Position numbers and translations under genes: made by a program
Origin: Halieaceae bacterium
Lineage (GTDB): Bacteria > Pseudomonadota > Gammaproteobacteria > Pseudomonadales > Halieaceae
DNA length: 12,051 nt
NCBI GenBank assembly: GCA_003331685.1
Contig: QOPK01000056.1
Coordinates: 1 to 12,051, forward strand
Reading direction: 5' to 3'
Notes under the pieces: generated by a model
What the model was told of the DNA's origin: nothing
Databases searched by the model: none
What the model saw: only the letters and a program-made list of their open reading frames with translations
Shown: positions 1 through 6,495 of the stretch, one piece after another
How the letters are laid out: each line of letters starts with the position of its first letter
Numbering within the stretch: position 1 is the stretch's first letter

Positions 1-2
1 AA

Positions 3-101
3 TACATTGACGGCTCGGTAACGCGTATGGAGCGTTTGTGCACCCTGCCCGAGGAGCACAAAGTGCCCGCGCCCCGTGGCAGGAGGATTGAGTTGTTCTA
101 G
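3..101 (+). CDS. 3' end of an unidentified gene (partial)
   Basis: An open frame enters from the left edge of the window and ends at a TAG at 99-101, giving 32 residues. The tail is basic and polar, with a Leu-Cys-Thr-Leu-Pro stretch, a Pro-Arg-Gly-Arg-Arg motif and a final Ile-Glu-Leu-Phe. The composition and codon choice look like real coding sequence, and no other frame offers a better explanation. I do not recognise the family from so short a tail. It points the same way as the DUF3604 gene that follows after 271 bases, but the gap is too long to assume one transcript. No hairpin followed by a T run is seen after the stop. Confidence 0.5.
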   Translation, partial: YIDGSVTRMERLCTLPEEHKVPAPRGRRIELF

Positions 102-256
102 AGACTATCTTTCCTTTCGAGTTTCCCTTTTGGCGCTTGTTCAAAGGCTGAAATTGAAATAGTCGCTTAATCAGAGCAAGTTTATAGGCGCCGCGAACCC
201 CTCAAGCTGAGTTTTCTCTTCCGAGCAGTTCGCGCGGGTTATTAGTGAGAAAATGT

Positions 257-295
257 GCAAAAAGTGACTATCACGCGTTAAAACGTGCATTTTGC
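257..295. promoter_or_regulatory. AT-rich nested dyads upstream of the first DUF3604 gene
   Basis: In the 271-base gap before the DUF3604 gene, GCAAAA at 257-262 is mirrored by TTTTGC at 290-295. Between these arms lie two smaller perfect dyads: GTGA-CTA-TCAC (264-274) and CGTT-AA-AACG (276-285). This could be a protein-binding region or part of a control region. The individual arms are short, so chance is a real alternative. I see no convincing -35/-10 pair in this gap. Confidence 0.2.
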
Positions 296-356
296 TGGGT
301 TTGAAGCTGAAGTTCGGGGTAGGTTAATAAGGACAAGCCTTCATTGACTCTTACAA

Positions 357-365
357 GAGAAGGAG
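357..365 (+). promoter_or_regulatory. Ribosome binding site of the first DUF3604 gene
   Basis: A strong Shine-Dalgarno sequence, GAGAAGGAG, ends seven bases before the ATG at 373. It supports that ATG over the second, adjacent ATG at 376. Confidence 0.75.
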
Positions 366-372
366 CGCAATC

Positions 373-2211
373 ATGATGAGAAGTGCGATTCTCGCAAGCG
401 TTATTGCCTTACCGATCAGTCTGGCTGTGGCTGACAACCATCCCACACGTGCTTTTTTTGGTGACACGCATCTCCATACCTCCTTTTCCCCCGATGCGGG
501 CATGGCCGGCACTAAAGTCGGCCCAAACGACGCCTACCGTTTTGTGCTGGGGGAGACCGTGACTAGCAGCACCGGGCAGGAAGCGACGATCTCAAAGCCG
601 CTCGACTTTGTGGTAATCGCAGATCATGCAGAAAATCTCGGGCTGGCAGACGCCATCGCCAACTCGGACCCGGGGTTGCTGTCAGATCCCTTTGGTAAGC
701 AGCTTTATGACTTGGTGATGGCAGGCAAAGGGGTCGACGCCTTCAACGTGCTCGTGCAGCAAATGAATAAAGGCGCGGAAGCTAAAATTAAAAGTGATTC
801 CATGTTGCGTAACGCCTGGACCGAGACCATGGACCTCGCAGACCAATACAACGATCCCGGAGAGTTCACTGCGTTTATTGGCTACGAGTGGACTTCGCAG
901 CCGGGTGGTAACAATTTGCATCGCGTCGTGGTTTTTCGCGGCGACAAGGCCTCCGTTGATCCAGTGTTGCCGTTTTCTAACTTCGATTCAGAGAACGTGG
1001 AAGACCTCTGGGACTACATGGCGGCGTATGAGAACGACACCGGTGGCCAGGTGCTGGCGATCCCGCACAATGGCAACCTTTCCAGCGGCATGATGTTTGC
1101 GCCGCAGTACCAAACAGACGGTAAACCAATCGACAAGCGCTACGCCGAAGCGCGATCCCGTTGGGAGCCCATTGTTGAAGTTACCCAAGCCAAAGGCACG
1201 GGTGAGGCACATCCGTTTCTCTCTCCAGACGACGAGTTTGCCGATTTCGAAATCGTCGATACCACCAATTTGGGTGGTACGGCAGAGAGAACGACTGACA
1301 TGATTCAGTATGAATATGCTCGACCTGCGCTCAAGATGGGGCTCGAGTTCGAGGAAAGCCTCGGTGCGAATCCTTTCAAATTTGGAATGGTGGGGAGCAC
1401 TGATAGCCACTCGGGACTACCGGCTACGCGTGAGGATAACTGGTGGGGAAAGGCGCCTTTCTTGGAGCCTAGTCCCAATCGTTGGAAGGATGTGTTGATT
1501 CGCTCTTCTCGCGACCCCTCCCTTGATCTGACCGCACTTCAGCTGGCGGCATCAGGCTTGGCAGGCGTGTGGGCCACTGATAATTCTCGGGAGGCTATTT
1601 GGGACGCTATGGCGCGCAAAGAGGTCTTTGGCACCACGGGGACTCGGCTTCAGGTACGGGTATTCGGTGGCTATGACTTCGGACCCGATGACCTGGAACA
1701 GCTTGATCTCGCTGCCAAGGGCTACGCTGCTGGAGTACCCATGGGGGGTGACCTTGCCGCCGCGCCTGAGGGTGCGAGCCCTGGTTTTCTTGTCGAGGCC
1801 ATGCGTGACCCCAACGGTGCCAACCTGGATAGAATTCAGATTGTGAAGGGCTGGTTGGATGAAGATGGCGCCTCGCAAGAGGCGGTGTATGACGTGGTCT
1901 GGAGCAACGCAGACGCTCGGTCACTGGATGCTGAGGGCAAGCTCGCTTCTGTGGGTTCCACCGTGAACGAAATGGAGGCTACCTATAGCAATTCCATTGG
2001 CGCGGATACGCTCCGTGGATATTGGCAAGATCCCTCGTTCGACCCGGAGCAGGGGGCTTTTTACTACGCCAGAGTCATGGAGATTCCGACGCCAAGGTGG
2101 TTGGCCTACGACCGCAAGAACTACGACCTTTACGACGAAATGCCTGACGATGCACGCTACAGCTCTCAGGAACGCGCTTACAGCAGCCCGATTTGGTATT
2201 CGCCGCGCTGA
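373..2211 (+). CDS. DUF3604 family exported protein, PHP-like metallo-hydrolase (copy 1)
   Basis: This 612-residue protein belongs to the DUF3604 family, which has a PHP-phosphoesterase-like metal-binding pattern and no firmly known substrate. Residues 1-20 form a Sec signal peptide (hydrophobic core, Ala-Val-Ala cleavage site before Asp21), so the mature protein is probably periplasmic or secreted. Likely metal ligands lie in the usual order: Asp31 with His33-x-His35, Asp84-His85, His183 in an Asn-Leu-His-Arg block, His232 in Ile-Pro-His-Asn, His280 before a Pro, and Asp344-Ser-His346. The C-terminal half has the conserved Arg-Lys-Glu-x-Phe, Met-Gly-Gly and Tyr-Trp-Gln-Asp-Pro blocks and ends near Ser-Ser-Pro-Ile-Trp. 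The length is normal for the family and the frame is intact. A strong Shine-Dalgarno sequence fixes the start. It is a distant paralogue of the gene at 9206. Family assignment is firm; hydrolase activity is inferred. Confidence 0.93.
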   Translation: MMRSAILASVIALPISLAVADNHPTRAFFGDTHLHTSFSPDAGMAGTKVGPNDAYRFVLGETVTSSTGQEATISKPLDFVVIADHAENLGLADAIANSDPGLLSDPFGKQLYDLVMAGKGVDAFNVLVQQMNKGAEAKIKSDSMLRNAWTETMDLADQYNDPGEFTAFIGYEWTSQPGGNNLHRVVVFRGDKASVDPVLPFSNFDSENVEDLWDYMAAYENDTGGQVLAIPHNGNLSSGMMFAPQYQTDGKPIDKRYAEARSRWEPIVEVTQAKGTGEAHPFLSPDDEFADFEIVDTTNLGGTAERTTDMIQYEYARPALKMGLEFEESLGANPFKFGMVGSTDSHSGLPATREDNWWGKAPFLEPSPNRWKDVLIRSSRDPSLDLTALQLAASGLAGVWATDNSREAIWDAMARKEVFGTTGTRLQVRVFGGYDFGPDDLEQLDLAAKGYAAGVPMGGDLAAAPEGASPGFLVEAMRDPNGANLDRIQIVKGWLDEDGASQEAVYDVVWSNADARSLDAEGKLASVGSTVNEMEATYSNSIGADTLRGYWQDPSFDPEQGAFYYARVMEIPTPRWLAYDRKNYDLYDEMPDDARYSSQERAYSSPIWYSPR

Positions 2212-2225
2212 TTCTGATGGTGGTA

Positions 2226-2251
2226 TGACCGTGGGGTCAGCCTCCAGGCTG
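2226..2251 (+). terminator. Two overlapping stem-loops after the first DUF3604 gene
   Basis: Fifteen bases after the stop codon lie two five-pair hairpins that share two bases: TGACC-GTGG-GGTCA (2226-2239) and CAGCC-TCCA-GGCTG (2238-2251). They cannot form fully at the same time. There is no following T run, so this is not a classic intrinsic terminator. It may mark the 3' end of the transcript or protect it from exonucleases. The rest of the gap to 2462 shows only a Shine-Dalgarno sequence. Confidence 0.25.
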
Positions 2252-2462
2252 GCGCCGCGGTCCTTCACACAGTCATCGCGATCGTCAGGTGGCTGACTAC
2301 TCGAAACTTGCTACGCTGAACCTCAGGAAACCCCAGCCGACGGGTCTGGCACCGCTTTGTGCGCGCCTGCCCGCTGATAATGGGCTGCTGATGCCTAGGT
2401 GATTGCACTGACAGCGGCACTCTTCGAGTCACTGTACCCATGCGTAAGATGAGGACATAGCG

Positions 2463-3557
2463 ATGTTGACTGAGCTCTGGGTTGATCGAACCGACTATCG
2501 ACGTACACGAGTGGTACGGTGCGACCTGCCTGAACCCGGTGCAGGCGAGATATTGGTGGCGATAGACAAGTTTGCGATGACGGCGAATAACGTTACTTAC
2601 GCCGCCTCGGGCGATTTGTTCGGTTACTGGCAGTTCTATCCCACCGGGGAAGATCCTTGGGGCAAGGTAACGGTGTGGGGTATCGGAGAGGTCATTGCCA
2701 GCCAGGTCGACGCGATTGAGGTGGGCGAGCGACTGTATGGGTTCTTCCCGATGAGTAGCCACGTAGTGATGACGCCGGGCGATGTGACAGCACGGGGTTT
2801 CACCGACGCGGTGGCGCACCGCCAGCCGCTGCCGGGCCTTTACAACCAGTATGCGCGCACACGTTCCGAACCTGACGAATTGCACGCACTGGAAGACCAG
2901 CGATGTATCTTTTTCCCGCTGTTCATGACCGGTTACGTGATCGCCGACTTATTGCTCGATAACGACTGGTATGCAGTGGAGCAGGTGGTGATAGGCTCGG
3001 CATCATCTAAGACCGGGTTCAGCACAGCGGCCTTTCTGCGAGCAGCAGGCTTTGATGGCGCCATCGTGGGATTAACAGCAGAGCAGAATGTGCCATTTGC
3101 CGAGGCGCTTGAGTGCTATGACGGCGCAGTGCCCTATGGTGAACTCGAAACCCTGGAGCATGCGCCAACCGCTTATATCGATATTGCCGGAGATGTGAGC
3201 GTGCGGTCCCGGCTGCACTCTCACTTGACTGACCATGCGGTGCTTACGCTGCTGGTTGGCGCGACGCACTGGGACCAGTTTGGACAATCGCTCGGTGGTG
3301 ACTCGCTGCCCGGCAGCAACCCTGAGGTCTTTTTTGCGCCCGCACAAATTGAAAAGCGGGATGCGGAGTGGGGTGGCGGTGTGATGATGGGCAAAGCGTA
3401 TGCGGCCAGCATCAGCTTGGTCCAGCGACTGGCTCCGACATTGGCCATGGAATCGCACGCGGGTACTGAGGCATGCAACACGATTTGGCAGGCGTTGCTG
3501 GAGAATCAGGTCTCGGGCCAGCGCGGCGTCATGCTCACTCTGCGAACCGATGTTTGA
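2463..3557 (+). CDS. DUF2855 family protein, MDR/quinone-oxidoreductase-like
   Basis: This 364-residue protein matches the DUF2855 family, a divergent branch related to medium-chain dehydrogenases/quinone oxidoreductases. The N-terminal part shows the family hallmark Phe-Ala-Met-Thr-Ala-Asn-Asn (37-43), then Phe-Gly-Tyr-Trp-Gln-Phe-Tyr-Pro (53-60) and a Val-Trp-Gly segment (71-73), the region that in MDR enzymes forms the GroES-like catalytic domain. A nucleotide-binding stretch follows at about 176-190 (Val-Ile-Gly-Ser-Ala-Ser-Ser-Lys-Thr), typical of the family and consistent with NAD(P)H use. No signal peptide is seen, so it should be cytosolic. GAGGA at 2451-2455, seven bases before the ATG, supports the start. 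It lies 120 bases before a DUF1295 gene on the same strand. Family is clear; the substrate is unknown, and no zinc-binding cysteine set is visible. Confidence 0.9.
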   Translation: MLTELWVDRTDYRRTRVVRCDLPEPGAGEILVAIDKFAMTANNVTYAASGDLFGYWQFYPTGEDPWGKVTVWGIGEVIASQVDAIEVGERLYGFFPMSSHVVMTPGDVTARGFTDAVAHRQPLPGLYNQYARTRSEPDELHALEDQRCIFFPLFMTGYVIADLLLDNDWYAVEQVVIGSASSKTGFSTAAFLRAAGFDGAIVGLTAEQNVPFAEALECYDGAVPYGELETLEHAPTAYIDIAGDVSVRSRLHSHLTDHAVLTLLVGATHWDQFGQSLGGDSLPGSNPEVFFAPAQIEKRDAEWGGGVMMGKAYAASISLVQRLAPTLAMESHAGTEACNTIWQALLENQVSGQRGVMLTLRTDV

Positions 3558-3558
3558 C

Positions 3559-3612
3559 GGCCTGTACGCAGTCCAGGCCTGAACCACTGGCCGGCCGCTA
3601 GAGTATCTAGCG
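3559..3612 (+). other. Intergenic stem-loops between the DUF2855 and DUF1295 genes
   Basis: The 120-base gap holds two inverted repeats. GGCCTG (3559-3564) pairs with CAGGCC (3574-3579) around a nine-base loop. CGCTAGA (3596-3602) pairs perfectly with TCTAGCG (3606-3612) around GTA. No T run follows either one. The first starts directly after the upstream stop codon and could end or stabilise that transcript. The second, tight and fully symmetric, could equally be a protein-binding site for the downstream gene. Function is not determined. Confidence 0.3.
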
Positions 3613-3677
3613 CAAGGGAGTCAGAGCGAAGACAGGAGTCGGCGTCTGCCGGCGCTAAGCCAAAGAGAATCAGCGCC

Positions 3678-4532
3678 ATGAAAAAAATCCTATTTATTCT
3701 GCTGGCGGTGGCGTTGCCCACGGGGGTCGCAACACTCGCCAATCCGGATGCTCTGGAACTCGGCGGTTGGCCCGCGCTGACCGCATTGGCATTGGCCGCT
3801 TACTTGATCCAGTGGATAGCTTTTATCCCCGCCCGGTTGCTGCAGACTGAGCGGTTTTATGACTTGACTGGCAGCCTGACCTATATCGCCGTCACCCTGG
3901 GCGCCATTAGCGTCGCGCCCGCGCCCTCAGGTGCGCAATGGCTGATCGCCATCATGATCTTTGTCTGGGCGGGCCGTCTCGGCAGCTTTTTGTTCCGCCG
4001 CATCCACACGGCGGGTGGCGATCAACGCTTTGATCACATCAAGATCTCCTCGTCGCGCTTTTTTGTGGCTTGGACGTTGCAGGGCGCCTGGGTGGTGATG
4101 ACCAGCTGTGCAGCCCTCACCGCCATATTGAGCATCGAGCCGACAGCGTTGGGCGCCGTTTATGTGATCGGCGCCGTGATGTGGGCGGCAGGCTTCGCCA
4201 TCGAAGTGATGGCAGACCGTCAAAAGTCGCGCTTCAAGGCAGATCGGGCCAATGAGGGGCGATTTATTAACACGGGGTTGTGGGCTCGCTCCCGCCACCC
4301 CAACTACTTTGGTGAAATCTTGCTGTGGGTTGGTATTGCGGTGATGGCCATACCGTATTTATCAGGCACTCAATGGGTGGTGATGCTTTCACCGCTCTTT
4401 GTCTACGCCTTGCTAACTCGCATCAGTGGCATTCCAACACTGGTGAGGCGGGGTCAGGCGCTGTGGGGCGACGACCCGGCGTACCAAGATTATCTAAGCA
4501 GCACACCGCTGCTCGTGCCGCGCCTGCGCTAG
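3678..4532 (+). CDS. DUF1295 family membrane protein, steroid 5-alpha-reductase-like
   Basis: This 284-residue, strongly hydrophobic protein is a DUF1295 member, related to the C-terminal domain of steroid 5-alpha-reductases and to isoprenylcysteine methyltransferases. Several membrane helices are visible: about 3-20, 33-50, 67-82, 88-106, 133-150, 158-177, 213-228 and 232-248. The family signature is present: Asp-Arg-Gln-Lys (180-183), Asn-x-Gly-Arg-Phe (192-196) and Gly-Leu-Trp-Ala-Arg-Ser-Arg-His-Pro-Asn-Tyr-Phe-Gly-Glu (200-213), the part that binds NADPH in reductase relatives. It probably reduces an unsaturated lipid or steroid-like ketone in the inner membrane, but the substrate is unknown. 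The ribosome binding site is weak (AGAGA, 3664-3668). Its TAG stop overlaps the stop of the convergent gene in a shared CTAG. Family assignment is firm; the reaction is inferred. Confidence 0.92.
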   Translation: MKKILFILLAVALPTGVATLANPDALELGGWPALTALALAAYLIQWIAFIPARLLQTERFYDLTGSLTYIAVTLGAISVAPAPSGAQWLIAIMIFVWAGRLGSFLFRRIHTAGGDQRFDHIKISSSRFFVAWTLQGAWVVMTSCAALTAILSIEPTALGAVYVIGAVMWAAGFAIEVMADRQKSRFKADRANEGRFINTGLWARSRHPNYFGEILLWVGIAVMAIPYLSGTQWVVMLSPLFVYALLTRISGIPTLVRRGQALWGDDPAYQDYLSSTPLLVPRLR

Positions 4533-5158
4533 CGAGCCGCTAAGCGTCCATTGAGGAGCGCGGTAACCGCCAGCATCAAAAGCCCCAGCAATAGACGCAG
4601 GTCGCCGAGATAAATTCGCGGCTCTATGGGGTAGGCGATGGTTTTCTCAAGGCCTGCCAATTTGAAATCGTGCCGCTCGTAAAACTCTGTGTCCCCGATG
4701 ATATCGATCAGGGTGCGCCGGCTTCGATACCGCATTATCGCGCCATCCGACCACGTCTCTGCGCCTTCGATACCCAGCAGATCAAGGCTGTCGGCCACCG
4801 ATTTGCCCACCACGACAGGGTGACTCGCGCGGGAAAGCAGCGCGGGAATCATGTGCTCCATATACAGGTCGATCAGCGTTTGCCCGTCGGCATCAGGTGG
4901 TGCGCCCTCTATCTGGGGTGGATTTTTCGCCAGATCCACCGCGTTGAACATCAAAAACTGGCCACCCGTGTCATTGCGCAGAAACTCAAGTAGCGCTCCG
5001 CGAGCTGAAGGGTCTCCGCCCAGATCGAGGTTTTCAGTTTTGGCGATGTACGCCTGTATTTCCGCTTCTGTCAGTGGACCACCGAAGTCGGTATACCAGC
5101 TGACGAACAGCGCGTAGAGCACGATGGAGCCGAGCCACAGTTTGTGTCTTGATGTCAT
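4529..5158 (-). CDS. Hypothetical membrane protein, anchored at both ends
   Basis: This protein has 209 residues from the chosen ATG. A hydrophobic helix at about 7-22 and a second at about 184-203, followed by a short basic tail, bracket a soluble domain of some 160 residues. That domain contains Gln-Phe-Leu-Met-Phe-Asn (67-72), Tyr-Met-Glu-His-Met-Ile-Pro (99-105), Arg-Tyr-Arg-Ser-Arg-Arg (143-148) and a Lys-Leu-Ala-Gly-Leu-Glu-Lys-Thr segment before Tyr-Pro-Ile-Glu-Pro (166-180). The spacing recalls the dimeric alpha/beta-barrel (DUF1330-like) fold; this is pattern memory, moderately held. The frame opens further upstream at a TTG (5197) and ATGs at 5185 and 5173, but only the ATG at 5158 has a good Shine-Dalgarno sequence. 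It converges on the DUF1295 gene and diverges from the GST-led cluster. No function is assigned. Confidence 0.8.
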   Translation of the reverse strand: MTSRHKLWLGSIVLYALFVSWYTDFGGPLTEAEIQAYIAKTENLDLGGDPSARGALLEFLRNDTGGQFLMFNAVDLAKNPPQIEGAPPDADGQTLIDLYMEHMIPALLSRASHPVVVGKSVADSLDLLGIEGAETWSDGAIMRYRSRRTLIDIIGDTEFYERHDFKLAGLEKTIAYPIEPRIYLGDLRLLLGLLMLAVTALLNGRLAAR

Positions 5159-5167
5159 ACCGGCAGT

Positions 5168-5171
5168 CTCC
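5168..5171 (-). promoter_or_regulatory. Ribosome binding site deciding the start at 5158
   Basis: Read on the minus strand, GGAG lies nine bases before the ATG at 5158. The earlier in-frame TTG (5197) and ATGs (5185, 5173) have no comparable sequence in front of them, so the shorter protein is preferred. The 13 extra residues would also put a polar stretch before the first membrane helix. Confidence 0.6.
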
Positions 5172-5394
5172 ATAGTGATTGCCATAGTGTTTGTCAAAGT
5201 CGCCCGTAAGCGAGGCCTGCAGGCTGTGCCCGCAATAGATATTAGTGAGGCGCGGCTGTCAGGTTTACTCTAGCCCCCGTCAAATTTGACACGCCACAGC
5301 GGTGTCTTTCTGCGACCTTAACCCGGATTCGCGCTGGGGCAGAGGCATTTTCGCAGCATAGTGAAGATCTCTTACGAACACCCAAGCGCTTACT

Positions 5395-5417
5395 TATTGG
5401 CACTAATTATGCCAATA
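5395..5417. promoter_or_regulatory. Candidate operator: 8-7-8 inverted repeat
   Basis: Arms TATTGGCA (5395-5402) and TGCCAATA (5410-5417) are perfectly complementary around the seven-base spacer CTAATTA. Six of the spacer bases (TAATTA) are themselves palindromic, so removing the single C would give a perfect 22-base palindrome. It lies 37 bases before the GST-like start codon and overlaps the promoter-like boxes. This is the arrangement expected of a site for a dimeric repressor such as a TetR-type protein. No regulator gene lies in the window, so the partner is unknown. Confidence 0.55.
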
Positions 5418-5423
5418 TATAGA
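5397..5423 (+). promoter_or_regulatory. Possible promoter of the GST-led cluster
   Basis: TTGGCA (5397-5402, five of six matches to TTGACA) is followed after 15 bases by TATAGA (5418-5423), in an AT-rich patch that stands out in an otherwise GC-rich region. The spacing is shorter than the usual 17, so the call is tentative. The -35-like box is the left arm core of the inverted repeat; a protein bound there would block RNA polymerase. Confidence 0.35.
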
Positions 5424-5440
5424 TCGCTTCAAGACGCCGC

Positions 5441-5446
5441 AAGGAG
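5441..5446 (+). promoter_or_regulatory. Ribosome binding site deciding the start at 5455
   Basis: AAGGAG at 5441-5446 ends eight bases before the ATG at 5455. A GTG at 5446 is in the same frame but overlaps the last base of this site, so it cannot be the start that the site serves. Confidence 0.75.
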
Positions 5447-5454
5447 TGCTAACG

Positions 5455-6495
5455 ATGTCTCTCGATCCCGTCCAGCTGGTGGGGGGCACCGGCTCGCCCT
5501 ATACCCAGAAGATGGTGGCGCTGCTGCGTTACCGACGCATCCCCTATGCCATCACCTGGGGCCAGCCTGAGACAACATGTGACGCATTGGGAGTCGAGGC
5601 GCCCAAGCCGACCTTCATGCCTACCTTCTTTTTTGAGGAGGGCGGCGAGCTCACCGCCCACTGTGACTCCACGCCGATCATTCGTCGACTGGAGGCAGAC
5701 CACGCCGGCCGGTCGGTGTTGCCAGACGATCCTGCACTGGCCTTTATCGATTACCTCATCGAGGACTTCTCGGACGAGTGGTGCACCAAGTATATGTTCC
5801 ACTACCGCTGGCACTTCGCGACCGATGCCGACAACGCCGGCACCAAGTTGCCGCTCAGCATGGATGTCTCCATGCCGCAGTCGCAGTTTCAGCAGTTCAA
5901 GGACTTCATCTCCCAGCGACAGATCGAAAGACTTTGGGTGGTCGGGTCGAACGAGGAGACGGCGCCCATCATCGATGCCAGCTATCGGCGGTTCCTCGCC
6001 GCGATGGAGGCGCATCTCGCTAATCAGCCCTTCACGCTTGGTCGTCGCCCGGGTGCCGGTGACTTCGGCCTGTTTGGTCAGTTGAGTCAGTTGGTGGGCT
6101 TTGACCCCACGTCGCGAGAGATTGCCCATGCAGTTGCACCGCGCACGGTCGGCTGGGTCGATCGCATGCCGGATGGCAGCGGCCTGATGCCCGAGGACTC
6201 GGATTGGGTCGCCATCGAGGACCAGCCGGCTAGCCTCAAAGGGCTATTAGAGGAAATCGGACGGGTCTATACGCCGGCGCAACTTGCGAATGCGCAGGCC
6301 GTGATGGCGCAAGAGAAAACCTGGGAATGCGAGATCGATGGCGCGAGGTGGCACCAGCGGACCTTCCCCTATCAGGCCAAGTGTTTGCAATGGACTCGGG
6401 ATCAATACGGGCAGCTATCGGCGGTTGATCGGGCGCGCGTCGACGCATTAATCGCCGGCACCGGGATTGAGCCAATGTTGGAGGGGGTGAAATGA
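5455..6495 (+). CDS. GST-like protein with long C-terminal region
   Basis: This is a 346-residue protein of the glutathione S-transferase fold. Residues 8-80 are the thioredoxin-like domain: Gly-Gly-Thr-Gly-Ser-Pro-Tyr-Thr-Gln-Lys (10-19) replaces the Cys/Ser active site, a likely cis-Pro is Pro56, and Asp71-Ser-Thr-Pro is the usual glutathione gamma-glutamyl contact. The helical domain carries the N-capping motif Pro-Gly-Ala-Gly-Asp-Phe (199-204). About 100 residues beyond the normal GST end (roughly 240-346) are unexplained. Ser14 or Tyr16 are the best catalytic candidates. No signal peptide is seen, so it should be cytosolic. Its stop overlaps the next start as ATGA, so the two proteins are probably translationally coupled and made in similar amounts. 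Fold is firm; glutathione use and substrate are inferred. Confidence 0.88.
   Translation: MSLDPVQLVGGTGSPYTQKMVALLRYRRIPYAITWGQPETTCDALGVEAPKPTFMPTFFFEEGGELTAHCDSTPIIRRLEADHAGRSVLPDDPALAFIDYLIEDFSDEWCTKYMFHYRWHFATDADNAGTKLPLSMDVSMPQSQFQQFKDFISQRQIERLWVVGSNEETAPIIDASYRRFLAAMEAHLANQPFTLGRRPGAGDFGLFGQLSQLVGFDPTSREIAHAVAPRTVGWVDRMPDGSGLMPEDSDWVAIEDQPASLKGLLEEIGRVYTPAQLANAQAVMAQEKTWECEIDGARWHQRTFPYQAKCLQWTRDQYGQLSAVDRARVDALIAGTGIEPMLEGVK

Noticed and set aside
2265..2885. Minus-strand open frame (206 codons) over the gap and start of the DUF2855 gene
   Set aside because: Most of it overlaps a recognised gene; the translation is Arg/His/Val-rich without domain features, and it would not explain the gap.
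5169..5197. Minus-strand TTGACA with a 17-base gap to TATGGA, as a promoter of the membrane protein gene
   Set aside because: The -10 match is only three of six, and the start site would fall about four bases before the ATG, cutting off the Shine-Dalgarno sequence that supports that ATG.
5286..5314. Plus-strand TTGACA at 5286-5291 as a -35 box for the GST-led cluster
   Set aside because: No acceptable -10 box lies 16-18 bases downstream, and the site is more than 160 bases from the start codon.
5546..6085. Plus-strand 179-codon frame inside the GST-like gene
   Set aside because: The translation is a Ser/Arg/Pro-rich low-complexity product of the shifted frame and has no independent signals.
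5449..6129. Minus-strand open frame (226 codons) opposite the GST-like gene
   Set aside because: No motif and no ribosome binding site; it is explained by codon bias of the GST-like gene on the other strand.
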